Part shown: in pieces, positions 25,574-34,466 of the stretch
Position numbering within the stretch: the first letter of the stretch is position 1
Layout of the letters: each line of letters starts with the position of its first letter
Assembly: GCA_021734785.1 (NCBI GenBank)
Contig: JAIPIF010000001.1
Coordinates: 248,001-312,000 of the forward strand
Direction of reading: 5' to 3'
DNA length: 64,000 nt
Source: Candidatus Altimarinota bacterium
Lineage (GTDB): Bacteria > Patescibacteriota > Gracilibacteria > UBA4473
Notes under the pieces: generated by a model
What the model was told of the DNA's origin: nothing
Database searches by the model: none
Seen by the model: only the letters and a program-made list of their open reading frames with translations
Program-made: the position numbers and the translations under genes

Positions 25574-26410
25574 TTAGTTGCGCGCCAGCACTTCAAATCG
25601 ATGCGGCGTGTCGATTTTTAGCAATGTCGTGTCGAAAAGAATGCCGTGCACGTACCCGTCGCCCGATTTGTCCAGTTGAAATTCAACTCCGTCAAAAACT
25701 TCACGTTTCAAAAAATCATACTTCGCCTGCAAAATATTTGATTTCTCCGCGGCGGATCGAAATTTTTCCCCGTGTAATCGATAAAAAGTGTAGCTTTCTG
25801 CAAAATCCTCAAAACAGTTGTGCATCGCATATCCCGACACAAAATCATCCCGATTGGCCACTCTTTTTCGCTGTTTGGCTGTGACCCAGGAGAGTCGATA
25901 AAACTGAACACTGGAATCATCAGAATAGATCGGTACAGGGCCATCATAAAATCGCGTATGTTTCCCGTTTTCTCCCTTTATCATCCCCAGATCCACCACG
26001 TGCCCCACCTCGTGTACAAACACAGAAATGAGTTCGTCCTCATCATCGATCGTGCCGGTATGGAGAATAATTTTATGCCCGTTTCCTAGTCCCCGAGACT
26101 GATGCGACTGATTGCGGACTTCCAGTTCGCCGAGAAACTGCGTGTGTTCTTGCGGCAGCGAGAGGATCGCCGTGCGAAGATCCTTGCGAATTTCGTACAG
26201 TTCCAGTCGATCGCCGGGAGCGGTTTTGAAGTTTTTTGCAGAAAAATGTCCGTCCCAGGGGAGACGGGACTGCACGGCTGAAAATTTTCGTACAGATGTT
26301 ACGGTTAGCTCCTGTCGTGCGGGCGCAGTGCTCGGAGCCGCCGCATGTACAGCGGGGAGCGTCGGAGCGCTTGTCATCGAATGGAACCAGAGGAGGAGTG
26401 AAAGTAGCAT
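25574..26410 (-). CDS. Secreted zincin-like metallopeptidase
   Basis: A 278-residue exported protein. A short hydrophobic N-terminal segment (MLLSLLLWFHSMTSA) looks like the core of a signal peptide. The zinc motif is FVHEVGHVVDLG (HExxH, about residue 135) and the likely third ligand or helper is in FEDFAESYTFYRLHG (about residue 198), an arrangement resembling anthrax lethal factor-like/ATLF zincins. The start is uncertain: ATG 26410 is used, but a GTG four codons upstream would lengthen the signal peptide. The substrate is unknown; an envelope or surface-protein role is a guess. Confidence 0.7.
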   Translation of the reverse strand: MLLSLLLWFHSMTSAPTLPAVHAAAPSTAPARQELTVTSVRKFSAVQSRLPWDGHFSAKNFKTAPGDRLELYEIRKDLRTAILSLPQEHTQFLGELEVRNQSHQSRGLGNGHKIILHTGTIDDEDELISVFVHEVGHVVDLGMIKGENGKHTRFYDGPVPIYSDDSSVQFYRLSWVTAKQRKRVANRDDFVSGYAMHNCFEDFAESYTFYRLHGEKFRSAAEKSNILQAKYDFLKREVFDGVEFQLDKSGDGYVHGILFDTTLLKIDTPHRFEVLARN

Positions 26411-26459
26411 GAAACAAAACACAAAAAGGATGCGATTTTTGTGTTTGTTTTCACCGAGA

Positions 26460-26488
26460 TGTTTAGCACAAAAACAAAAAACTGTCAA
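26460..26488 (-). promoter_or_regulatory. Promoter of the zincin-nucleotidyltransferase pair
   Basis: Minus-strand TTGACA (26483-26488), 17-bp spacer, TAAACA (26460-26465), about 50 bases before the ATG. The -35 is consensus. Confidence 0.6.
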
Positions 26489-26537
26489 TTCTTTTCTCTG
26501 GCAAACGCATAGAAAATTTTTTTTGTCCCGAAAACTC

Positions 26538-26546
26538 TGGTACAAT
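26538..26546 (+). promoter_or_regulatory. Promoter of the surface pilin/PKD operon
   Basis: Extended -10 TGGTACAAT; the -35 region is only T-rich. The first ATG is 42 bases downstream. The longer open frame beginning at 26112 runs through this element and is not the real start. Confidence 0.6.
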
Positions 26547-26588
26547 CTTCAAAAATCTGCGAAAATTCCTTTGGATTTTTGTGTCCTC

Positions 26589-27596
26589 ATGAAACAGTTC
26601 CTTCGCGTCCTCTCGTGCTGCGTTTTCCTGCTGGTAGTGGGGAGCTTCTTTATTTCGACGGTTTCAGCGCAAAAAAATGCGGACGATTGCTATTTCAAAA
26701 ACAATGGTCAACCCAGGGAGAAATCCAACTGCTGGTGGACGTCCGGATGTACGTGGGATGCAAACGCTGGAGAAGAAAATAGTGATGGTGCCTGTATCCC
26801 CAAAGGGACTCCTCTCGGAGAAGGGGAGCTTCCGCCGGTCAGTGACCGAAAACTCGAAAAAGCTCTCGGACTTTTTTCTGAAATGTCTCAGCAGCCAGAG
26901 ATGTTTTTTCAAGCAGAGGCATGGAGCATAAATCCTCCTTCTGATCTGTATCAACAGCATGAAATGCTTTCAGTTGAAGGATTTACTCCAACGGAAATGG
27001 TGCAGTTTTGTGCGGATGCCTCCGATTCTCTGACGACGATTGGGAAAGGACGTTGTGAAAATATTTTTGATCTGCTGGGCATTATTGGTCGCGATGGGGT
27101 CTGGTTTCCCGCGTATTCGGGTCCTGTGTTTTACGGTCCGGGTCTCAAATCGGGCGCACACATCGCACGGGCGCAGCTGGATCATTCTATTTCGCACGAA
27201 AAGGACATCCGGGTACTTGCGATTGGCTGGTCCAAGTTTTTCCTTTCGATCGCAGCGGTGGTGGCGGTGATTGCGTTGATTTACGCCGGCATTCTGTACA
27301 TCACCGATTTCGGAACGGGGTCAGGTGCCGAAAAAGCCAAGAAAATTGTGCTCTGGGTCGTGGTGGGAATTCTCCTTATTCTCGGAGCGTATGCCATCGT
27401 CAACACAGTCATCCGCGCCAACATGGGGGCGCCTGATGACGGGGGGGAGATATCTCAGATTGAAATCAACTTTCAAGAAGGGGGACAACAAAAAGAACTC
27501 CCCGATGGGGGAGGATCCCTTGAAGATCCACCCGACAAACCGCTCCCTCCCTGGGGATATGGGAAACCACCTGAACAAGACCCCAACGGCCCATGA
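26589..27596 (+). CDS. Secreted protein with C-terminal VirB2/TrbC-like two-helix pilin module
   Basis: A 335-residue exported protein, first in a four-gene operon. The signal peptide covers about residues 1-27 (VLSCCVFLLVVGSFF, cut after STVSAQ). A Cys-containing domain follows (CYFKNN, CWWTSGCTWDA, then later CADAS and GRCENIF). Near residue 220 come two membrane helices (FFLSIAAVVAVIALIYAGIL and IVLWVVVGILLILGAYAIV) joined by a short loop with GSGAEKAKK, the pattern of VirB2/TrbC conjugative pilins common in CPR genomes. A Pro/Gly-rich acidic tail ends the protein. It is much longer than a classical pilin (about 100 residues). The stop overlaps the next ATG by 4 bases. Confidence 0.75.
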   Translation: MKQFLRVLSCCVFLLVVGSFFISTVSAQKNADDCYFKNNGQPREKSNCWWTSGCTWDANAGEENSDGACIPKGTPLGEGELPPVSDRKLEKALGLFSEMSQQPEMFFQAEAWSINPPSDLYQQHEMLSVEGFTPTEMVQFCADASDSLTTIGKGRCENIFDLLGIIGRDGVWFPAYSGPVFYGPGLKSGAHIARAQLDHSISHEKDIRVLAIGWSKFFLSIAAVVAVIALIYAGILYITDFGTGSGAEKAKKIVLWVVVGILLILGAYAIVNTVIRANMGAPDDGGEISQIEINFQEGGQQKELPDGGGSLEDPPDKPLPPWGYGKPPEQDPNGP

Positions 27597-30500
27597 AAAA
27601 ATGGTTTTTGATTCTCCTTTTGATTTGCTCCTTCGGAATTGCTATTCCGCAGGGGGAGGCGCAGTTTGGTGTCAATCTAGGAAACTCCTGGCAAGATGTC
27701 ACTGGTCGGATTGGCAACTGGTGGGATGATCTGGTGGATGATGGGCTCGATGGTATTTTTGGAGAAGGAACAGGAGGCCCGATTCCCGACGGTTCCTTTT
27801 CACTCGAAGGATACGAGGATGATTTTAGCAGTGAGATTTCGGCACACACGAGTCTGCGGGCCTACATTCGCAACGTCCTTAATTTTATTCTGAGTTTTCT
27901 CGGAATTATTGCGATTGCCGTGATTATTCTCGCGGGGTTTATGTATGTGACGTCTCTGGGGGATGATGGCCAAAAAGACAAAGCCAAAAAGATTTTGCAG
28001 TATGCGGTGATCGGAATTCTAATTATTCTTCTCTCGTATGCGCTGGTAAACACCCTCCTCACGGGTATTCCCGATGAGGCAAATCAATTTGGAGGGGGTG
28101 ATCCGCTCAATGAGGAAACACAACCGAATCCCACCCCACCGACCAACATTTCCAACGTTCTCATTCTGGCACAAGCCGATCCGCCTGATAGCGGGGAGAT
28201 ATATGATTTTCCGGGCGGATATGTGATTGAACCCAACACGACCGTTGTCTTTACCGCACAGGTGCCGGGATACGGAGAAGATCAGATTTCGGCGACATAC
28301 TGGAATTTGGGGAATGGAGATTTTGTCATGGCAGATACGGTTACTCGCACACTGTACGATCCCGGATGGAAAATGGTGCAGGTGCACGGGGAGACGACCG
28401 ATGATCGAGTGTTTGATGCTCGGTCTCGTCTGTACGTGGGCGAGGGAGCGCGAGCCAGATTTACACTCAATAATGCTTCCCCCGAGATAGGAGACTTGAT
28501 CACCTTTGACGCTTCTTCGTCTTCGGTTCCGATCGGAGGAATTCAAGAATATAATTGGACGTGTACGCAGACGAGTCCTTCCAATGGCACGGGGTGTCCG
28601 GAGGCCTTTGAAAATGCGACAAAAAAAGTACAGACGAGCTTTTCCGAATCGGGTACCTACGACATATCCCTCACTGAGACCGGCACACTGGGAGCAACTT
28701 CCGAATCCTTTTCAGAAGTCCTCTTTGTCTCCGAAGCGGGGTCTGGCGGAGGGCCCGGAGGGGGTGTACCGCAGCCAGATTTCCATGTTCCCACCTCTGT
28801 GGAACTGCAGGAAATTATTTCTTTTACCGCGACGGGGGGGGCAGAAGACACGACGTTTGCCTGGACCTTTCCTGATGGATCGACGCAGAGCGGACGACAG
28901 GTTGTCTTTCAGTTTGCTGCTCCGGGACCACGACCCGTGATGCTGGAGGCTTTTGATCCAGATGGCGAGCCGGTAGGAGACCCCGTGACCAAAAATGTAA
29001 TCGTCCTTTCTCCTGGATCGCCTCTCGCGATAGCAACCTTTGAGGGTTCAGAAATTTTGCCGGGACAAGACGTCGAAGTTTTTCGCAGTGTGTCCGGTGG
29101 ATTGGCAGTGGATTCGGCTTCCGTGGACGAAAATGGTGATCCTCTGGGGCCCGGATACACGTCCTGGTCAGTCAATGGACAGGTGGTTCCCTTTGCGCAG
29201 CTTTCACAGCTTTCGACACAATTGGGATTGTACCAGATCAAGTTGGTTGCCATTTCTCCGAGCGACCCCAATAATCGCGATAGTTTTCTTTTTCCGCTTC
29301 GGGTCCTCAACAATGCTCCGGTTCTCGATCCTGGCAGTATCTCTGTGACTCCGGTGGAGCCACTGGGGCCTGGATTTTTTCAGATTGTTGCCAGTGCGGC
29401 TGACCTGGATGGGACGCTCTCCAAATGGAAATTTGAGGTGTTGGAGTTTGGCACGCCGGTGGAAACACAGATGCTCAATTCTGCATCTGGCGGCTCAGCA
29501 GAAACCATGGAAACGATTGTGGATCTGTCGGCACTTTCAGAGGGAGTGCACTTCCTTCAGTTTCGTGTGACGGTGTTTGACAATGACCAGGGACAGGGAA
29601 GCGCTTCAGTGACAGAGGAAATTACGATTGAAGGGGGGGCGGCTTCTGGGGGGGAAGGAAACCAAGCGCCACAGGCAGAAATTTTTGTCACCCCCTCCAC
29701 CAAAGGAATGACCTCGACGCTGTTTCAGTTTTTCACCAACGCAAGCGATCCCGACGGAGACTTTTTGAATTATTCCTGGGAATTTCCCGACATGCCGCCC
29801 ACGTCCAATCCGTCCGTTTCTCACCGGTTTGAAGAAGCGGGACTGCACGAAGTTATTCTCACGGTTTCCGATGGTGAAGACGATACGGTTGTTTCTCAAG
29901 AAGTAGAAATTCTAGAAGATCCCGAAGCCCCGCCTTCTACAGAAAATCGGCCACCGGAAGCCTCTTTTGGCAGTATTCTTCCGAGCAAACAGGGGACGCC
30001 AGAAACACAATTTCAATTCTTTCTCCAGGCGTCTGATCCCGATGGAGATGAGCTCAGCTACAGTTGGGACATGGGAGATGGGACAGAATATTTCCTGCAA
30101 AATGTGGCCCACCAGTACGCGCAGCCGGGGACGTATTCCGCATCCGTTCGTGTCTCCGATGGCCTTGAAGAAGTGATGCTTCCGCTGACACTTCAGGTCT
30201 TTTCCCCTGACGATTCAGACTACAATGCTCCACCAGAAGTCCAAATTTCGAGTGTCATCCCGGCACGGACAGGAGATACCGAGACGGCATTTTCTTTTTT
30301 CCTCGATGCCACAGATCCCGAAGAAGAGGATCTTACCTTTTCTTGGAATCTCGGCGATGGGACCACGGTCACGTCTCAAAACGTAGAAGAACATCTCTTT
30401 TCTCAAAAAGGGCAGTACACGGCTCGGGTCGATGTTTCCGATGGGACAAATACCGTGCGAAAAACAGCGCATATTTCCGTTGTTGACTCTGGGGATTTGC

Positions 30501-32212
30501 CAGCGGCAAAGAACCTGGTCCCTACGGCACAGATCACAAGCATCACCCCTGGAAATTCCGGGGATATCAACACGGAATTTTCCTTCTTTGCTACGGGCAG
30601 CGACGCTGACCAGGACGAACTCGAATTTTCTTGGGATTTGGGGGATGGGACGACCGTTTCTTCCAAAAAAGTGGAAAAGCACGCATATGCCGAAAAAGGA
30701 ACCTACACCGTGACGCTTTCGGTTTCGGATGGTACCGATACGGTGACACGCACCGAGCGCGTGAGGGTTGTCAGTCCTGGAGAAATTATTCCACCAAATA
30801 CGTTTAACAAACCCCCTGAAGTCCAGATTTCTGGAGTGACGCCGGGGACCAGCGGAGACACCGACACTTCATTTTCGCTTTTTGGGACAGCGACAGATCC
30901 AGAAGGCGAATCCCTGACGTATGAATGGAATCTGGGGGATGGGACGATTGTTGCTGCGGAAAACGCACAGAACCATTCTTATTCGCAGAAAGGACACTAC
31001 ACAGCGACACTAACCGTTTCTGACGGAGAAAAAACAGCGTCCAAAAACACACGGATTACGGTCCTTAATCCAGGAGATCCTCTTTTGGTGGACAATCACC
31101 CGCCCACAGCACAACTTTCGAGCTTGGTCCCCGGAAATGCCGGAGACACCGAGACGGCCTTTTCTTTCTTTGCCACCGCGACCGATCCAGAGGAAGAGCC
31201 GCTTACGTTTTCCTGGGACCTCGGGGATGGCACCACAGCGTCTTCTCAAAATGTCCAAAATCATTCCTACAGCCAAAAGGGGCAGTATACCGCGACCCTG
31301 ACGGTCTCCGATGGTGAAAATTCTGTTACTCGAACCACAAAAATAACCGTGGTCGCAAAAGGGGAACCCATTCCCAAAAACACCTTCAACCAGCCGCCAG
31401 CGGCACGCATCTCCAGCATTGTCCCTGCGACAAGAGGTGACACCGAGACGATCTTTTCGTTCTTTTCCAATGCGACAGATCCCGAAGGAGCGGATCTTAC
31501 CTTTTCTTGGAATCTGGGAGATGGGACGGTTTTGGACACACAAAATGTGAGAGATCACATCTATGCACAGCCAGGAGATTATCTCGTGACTCTGTCCGTG
31601 AGTGATGGCGACAAAACCTCCTCCCTCACCAAGCAGATTTCCGTTTTTGCTCCGGGAGAAATTTTAAAAGGGGTCGCCATTAAAACGCCGATGGACAATG
31701 ATCTCTCCAGCTTTACTCACGAGCTCGACACCGTACAGGATGGGTATTGGCAAGAACTTCAGGCGGCAACGACTCCAGAAGAAAAAGCACAGGCGCTTCA
31801 AAAAATCGCGATTTCTGATGAAGTCAAACGGAAGATTTCCGCGCTGGAAACAGCGAGTGACCCCGCAGAGCAAGCCCGTCTCAATGCTGAGATTATTGCT
31901 CTCATGGATGAGCTTCGCGTGCTGGATCCTGCCTTGGAAATCGAAGAAGTTGATTTTACCGAGTACACCATCCGTGGGACGACGAATACAACCTTTTTCT
32001 TGTACGGACAGGTTCCCACAGAGCATCCGATGCCCGTTTCTCTCCAGTGGGACATGGGCAATGGCCAGGTTTTTGCAGGACAAGCGATTTCGTACCAGTA
32101 TCCTGCGCCAGGGACATACCGCGTAAAAATGACGGTGTCTGATGGCTCGACAGAAGCGATCGATTCCCTTACTATTCTGGTAGAAAGCCCGCAAAACACA
32201 TCTCAAAATTAA
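27593..32212 (+). CDS. Giant PKD-repeat surface protein with VirB2/TrbC-like membrane hairpin
   Basis: A 1539-residue exported protein. The signal peptide is about 1-24. Residues about 92-150 form a two-helix pilin-like hairpin (ILSFLGIIAIAVIILAGFMY, loop GDDGQKDKAKK, then YAVIGILIILLSYALVNTLL), closely matching the hairpin of the preceding protein. The rest is an extracellular array of PKD-like beta domains. Several diverged copies occupy about 180-680. Seven near-regular copies of about 97 residues (690-1356) carry YSWDMGDGT or FSWNLGDGT. A charged helical linker and one last PKD copy (LQWDMGNGQ) follow. It reads as a membrane-anchored stalk or fibre. No cell-wall sorting signal is present. 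Confidence 0.82.
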   Translation: MKKWFLILLLICSFGIAIPQGEAQFGVNLGNSWQDVTGRIGNWWDDLVDDGLDGIFGEGTGGPIPDGSFSLEGYEDDFSSEISAHTSLRAYIRNVLNFILSFLGIIAIAVIILAGFMYVTSLGDDGQKDKAKKILQYAVIGILIILLSYALVNTLLTGIPDEANQFGGGDPLNEETQPNPTPPTNISNVLILAQADPPDSGEIYDFPGGYVIEPNTTVVFTAQVPGYGEDQISATYWNLGNGDFVMADTVTRTLYDPGWKMVQVHGETTDDRVFDARSRLYVGEGARARFTLNNASPEIGDLITFDASSSSVPIGGIQEYNWTCTQTSPSNGTGCPEAFENATKKVQTSFSESGTYDISLTETGTLGATSESFSEVLFVSEAGSGGGPGGGVPQPDFHVPTSVELQEIISFTATGGAEDTTFAWTFPDGSTQSGRQVVFQFAAPGPRPVMLEAFDPDGEPVGDPVTKNVIVLSPGSPLAIATFEGSEILPGQDVEVFRSVSGGLAVDSASVDENGDPLGPGYTSWSVNGQVVPFAQLSQLSTQLGLYQIKLVAISPSDPNNRDSFLFPLRVLNNAPVLDPGSISVTPVEPLGPGFFQIVASAADLDGTLSKWKFEVLEFGTPVETQMLNSASGGSAETMETIVDLSALSEGVHFLQFRVTVFDNDQGQGSASVTEEITIEGGAASGGEGNQAPQAEIFVTPSTKGMTSTLFQFFTNASDPDGDFLNYSWEFPDMPPTSNPSVSHRFEEAGLHEVILTVSDGEDDTVVSQEVEILEDPEAPPSTENRPPEASFGSILPSKQGTPETQFQFFLQASDPDGDELSYSWDMGDGTEYFLQNVAHQYAQPGTYSASVRVSDGLEEVMLPLTLQVFSPDDSDYNAPPEVQISSVIPARTGDTETAFSFFLDATDPEEEDLTFSWNLGDGTTVTSQNVEEHLFSQKGQYTARVDVSDGTNTVRKTAHISVVDSGDLPAAKNLVPTAQITSITPGNSGDINTEFSFFATGSDADQDELEFSWDLGDGTTVSSKKVEKHAYAEKGTYTVTLSVSDGTDTVTRTERVRVVSPGEIIPPNTFNKPPEVQISGVTPGTSGDTDTSFSLFGTATDPEGESLTYEWNLGDGTIVAAENAQNHSYSQKGHYTATLTVSDGEKTASKNTRITVLNPGDPLLVDNHPPTAQLSSLVPGNAGDTETAFSFFATATDPEEEPLTFSWDLGDGTTASSQNVQNHSYSQKGQYTATLTVSDGENSVTRTTKITVVAKGEPIPKNTFNQPPAARISSIVPATRGDTETIFSFFSNATDPEGADLTFSWNLGDGTVLDTQNVRDHIYAQPGDYLVTLSVSDGDKTSSLTKQISVFAPGEILKGVAIKTPMDNDLSSFTHELDTVQDGYWQELQAATTPEEKAQALQKIAISDEVKRKISALETASDPAEQARLNAEIIALMDELRVLDPALEIEEVDFTEYTIRGTTNTTFFLYGQVPTEHPMPVSLQWDMGNGQVFAGQAISYQYPAPGTYRVKMTVSDGSTEAIDSLTILVESPQNTSQN
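29663..31660 (+). repeat. Seven tandem PKD-coding repeats
   Basis: Within the giant PKD gene, seven units of about 290 bp begin near 29663, 29950, 30229, 30519, 30810, 31099 and 31390. They share segments encoding GDTET-FSFF, DPE--LTFSW and LGDGT. The last five are most alike, suggesting recent duplication or recombination. Confidence 0.8.
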
Positions 32213-32222
32213 CACTTTTTCC

Positions 32223-34466
32223 ATGCCGGATACTCCCCCGCCCATTCCGCCAAAGCCAAATTCTGGAGACAATTCAGAGGAAAATACGGCTGCTTCCACA
32301 GAGGAGACTTCTTCTGAAGAAAAGAGGACCGCTGCTTCTTCCGAAGCTCCTTCTCAGAAAAAAGAAACGCCCCCAACCAAAGAGAAAGAAGAAACATCCG
32401 CTGCAGAAAAATCAAAATCAGGAGGGAGTGGTCGCTCTATTTTTGTTGGTTTTTTTGCGGTCATCTTGGGACTCTTTTGTGTGTTTTATTCTCTTCTGCT
32501 CTGGGGTCTTCTCAGCGGGAATCTTTCCAATCCGCTTTTTACGACGCTCGGAGTTGAGCCACAGCAGCTCAAAGATGTGTTGCTGCAGGTGACCAATTCG
32601 GTCTTTGGGTTTTTTGCGCTTTTGTTTCTCATCATGATGCTGATTAAGTTTTTTCAGTGGGTGATGATTTCCAAAAAACATCCGCGCAAAAAAAGTTATG
32701 GTCAGCGGACCGGTATTTTTCTCTTTGTGCTTCTCGTGGTAATCAGTGCTTGGGTAGCATTGTATTTGCTGATTCTCAACGCAAAAGTTGAAATAGTTGG
32801 GAACCAAATTCATGCGGAAAACTCTCTCATTGTCACCGATCCTGCCAACACGATTGGTATCTCGGTGCCCAAGACGATTAAATTCGACATCGCGCAAAAA
32901 CTCTACGAACGGATTGACCAGCAGTACGTACGCCAGATTCTTTGGGATCTCAATGGAGATGGAGAATACGGCGACGCTGCGGGATCGGTGGTGACCTACC
33001 GGTATCAAGAAGCACTGGGAGAAGAAGGCCGATTTACCGTTCGGGCAAAGGTCATTTATTTTTCGCCCAACAGCAACGAAGAAAAAGAATTTGTCGATGT
33101 GCGAGAAATTATCGTTCTCAATGAAGCGGCACAGGCAAAAATTACTGCCGAGCCTCTGATGGGGCAGGTCCCTCTGACGGTCAACTTATCGGCCGCGGAC
33201 TCGGTCGATCCAGATGGATCAATCGTTCAGTACGAGTGGGACCTGGACGATGATGAAAATTTTGAGATCAGTGGCGAGACAGAATCCCAAGTACAGACCG
33301 TACTGACTACGGTCGGAGATCACACGATCCGTCTTCGGGTAACGGGACAAAATAATGACTACGATGTCGCGGAAGTCACCATTACCGCGTTGGCAGCGGA
33401 TGAAAAAATTCGAGCGGAAATCACCTCTCCGGATGCTTCATTTTCGGGGATTGCCCCCTTTGAAATTACGCTGAGTGGAGAAAAGTCTTTTTCCAAGGAA
33501 GGGGGAATCGTGGAGTATGAGTGGGACATCTCCGGAGAAGAAAAAACCGTCCTCGGACGGAAAATTCAGCGAGAATTTACAGATCCCGGTACGTATGAAG
33601 TCACGCTGACAGTGACCAACGCAGACGAAGAAAGAGATCAGGAGACGGTGACGATTGAGGTATTTGAAAAACGCGAGGTTGTCATCCAGACTGCGCCGCC
33701 GATTCCCGAAGAAGGGCCGCTCCGAGGAACGGCACCGTTTGAAGTAACCTTTGACGCTTCGGCCTCAGAAGTTCCTCGTGCTGTAGAATGGCGATGGGAT
33801 TTTGAATCCGATGGCATCATCGATGATTTTTCTCAGCAGACGACCCATGTCTTTCGCGATCCCAAAACGTATACTGTGTCGCTGACCATTGTGGATTCAG
33901 CAAACCAGGAATTTGAGAGCACACAAAAGGTGGTGGTTGATCCCATCAATTTGATTCCGCGGATTTCTGCCGAACCCTCATCGGGCACAGTGCCACTGAC
34001 AGTGGACTTCGATGGCTCGGGCTCCACGGTCAAATCAGACGATGAGATCATTGATTTTATCTGGGAATTTCCAGGCGAAGACCCCATTCACTACCGGGCA
34101 AAAATTTCCTACGAATTCCGACGGGTGGGTGTGTTTCCTGTCAAAATGACGATTCTCACGGCCAAAGGACAGCGAGCCAGTACGGATATTCTGGTTTCAG
34201 TTCGTGCACAACCCCTGGAAGCTGCTTTTAGCGCGAGTCCCGTGCAGGGAGATGCGCCGTTGGAGGTATCATTCAATCCGCTCGATTCGACGGGAAATGT
34301 CCAGGAATATCTCTGGAACTTTGGAGACGGAGAAACCTCCCGCAAAATTTTGACCACGCATACCTACCAGACACCAGGGGAATACACGGTTCGGCTCCGG
34401 ATTACCAATGGCCGAGGGGTTGTGTCTGAAGCAACCAAAACCATCACGGTGACTGGCGACGAATGA
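32223..34466 (+). CDS. Membrane-anchored PKD-repeat protein
   Basis: A 747-residue protein, third in the surface operon and 10 bases after the giant PKD gene. An acidic, Pro/Ser/Glu-rich cytoplasmic N-terminus (about 1-72) is followed by three membrane helices (about 75-98, 122-146 and 163-186). About six PKD-like domains then extend outside (about 215-745), with cores such as YEWDLDDDENFE, YEWDISGEEKT, WRWDFESDG and YLWNFGDGE. There is no signal peptide, so orientation relies on the three helices. It probably assembles with the other products of the operon at the cell surface. The stop overlaps the next ATG by 4 bases. Confidence 0.78.
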   Translation: MPDTPPPIPPKPNSGDNSEENTAASTEETSSEEKRTAASSEAPSQKKETPPTKEKEETSAAEKSKSGGSGRSIFVGFFAVILGLFCVFYSLLLWGLLSGNLSNPLFTTLGVEPQQLKDVLLQVTNSVFGFFALLFLIMMLIKFFQWVMISKKHPRKKSYGQRTGIFLFVLLVVISAWVALYLLILNAKVEIVGNQIHAENSLIVTDPANTIGISVPKTIKFDIAQKLYERIDQQYVRQILWDLNGDGEYGDAAGSVVTYRYQEALGEEGRFTVRAKVIYFSPNSNEEKEFVDVREIIVLNEAAQAKITAEPLMGQVPLTVNLSAADSVDPDGSIVQYEWDLDDDENFEISGETESQVQTVLTTVGDHTIRLRVTGQNNDYDVAEVTITALAADEKIRAEITSPDASFSGIAPFEITLSGEKSFSKEGGIVEYEWDISGEEKTVLGRKIQREFTDPGTYEVTLTVTNADEERDQETVTIEVFEKREVVIQTAPPIPEEGPLRGTAPFEVTFDASASEVPRAVEWRWDFESDGIIDDFSQQTTHVFRDPKTYTVSLTIVDSANQEFESTQKVVVDPINLIPRISAEPSSGTVPLTVDFDGSGSTVKSDDEIIDFIWEFPGEDPIHYRAKISYEFRRVGVFPVKMTILTAKGQRASTDILVSVRAQPLEAAFSASPVQGDAPLEVSFNPLDSTGNVQEYLWNFGDGETSRKILTTHTYQTPGEYTVRLRITNGRGVVSEATKTITVTGDE

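Noticed and set aside
26112-26588. N-terminal extension of the first surface-operon protein
   Set aside because: The extension runs antisense through the zincin gene and across the TGGTACAAT promoter; the ATG at 26589 starts a normal signal peptide.
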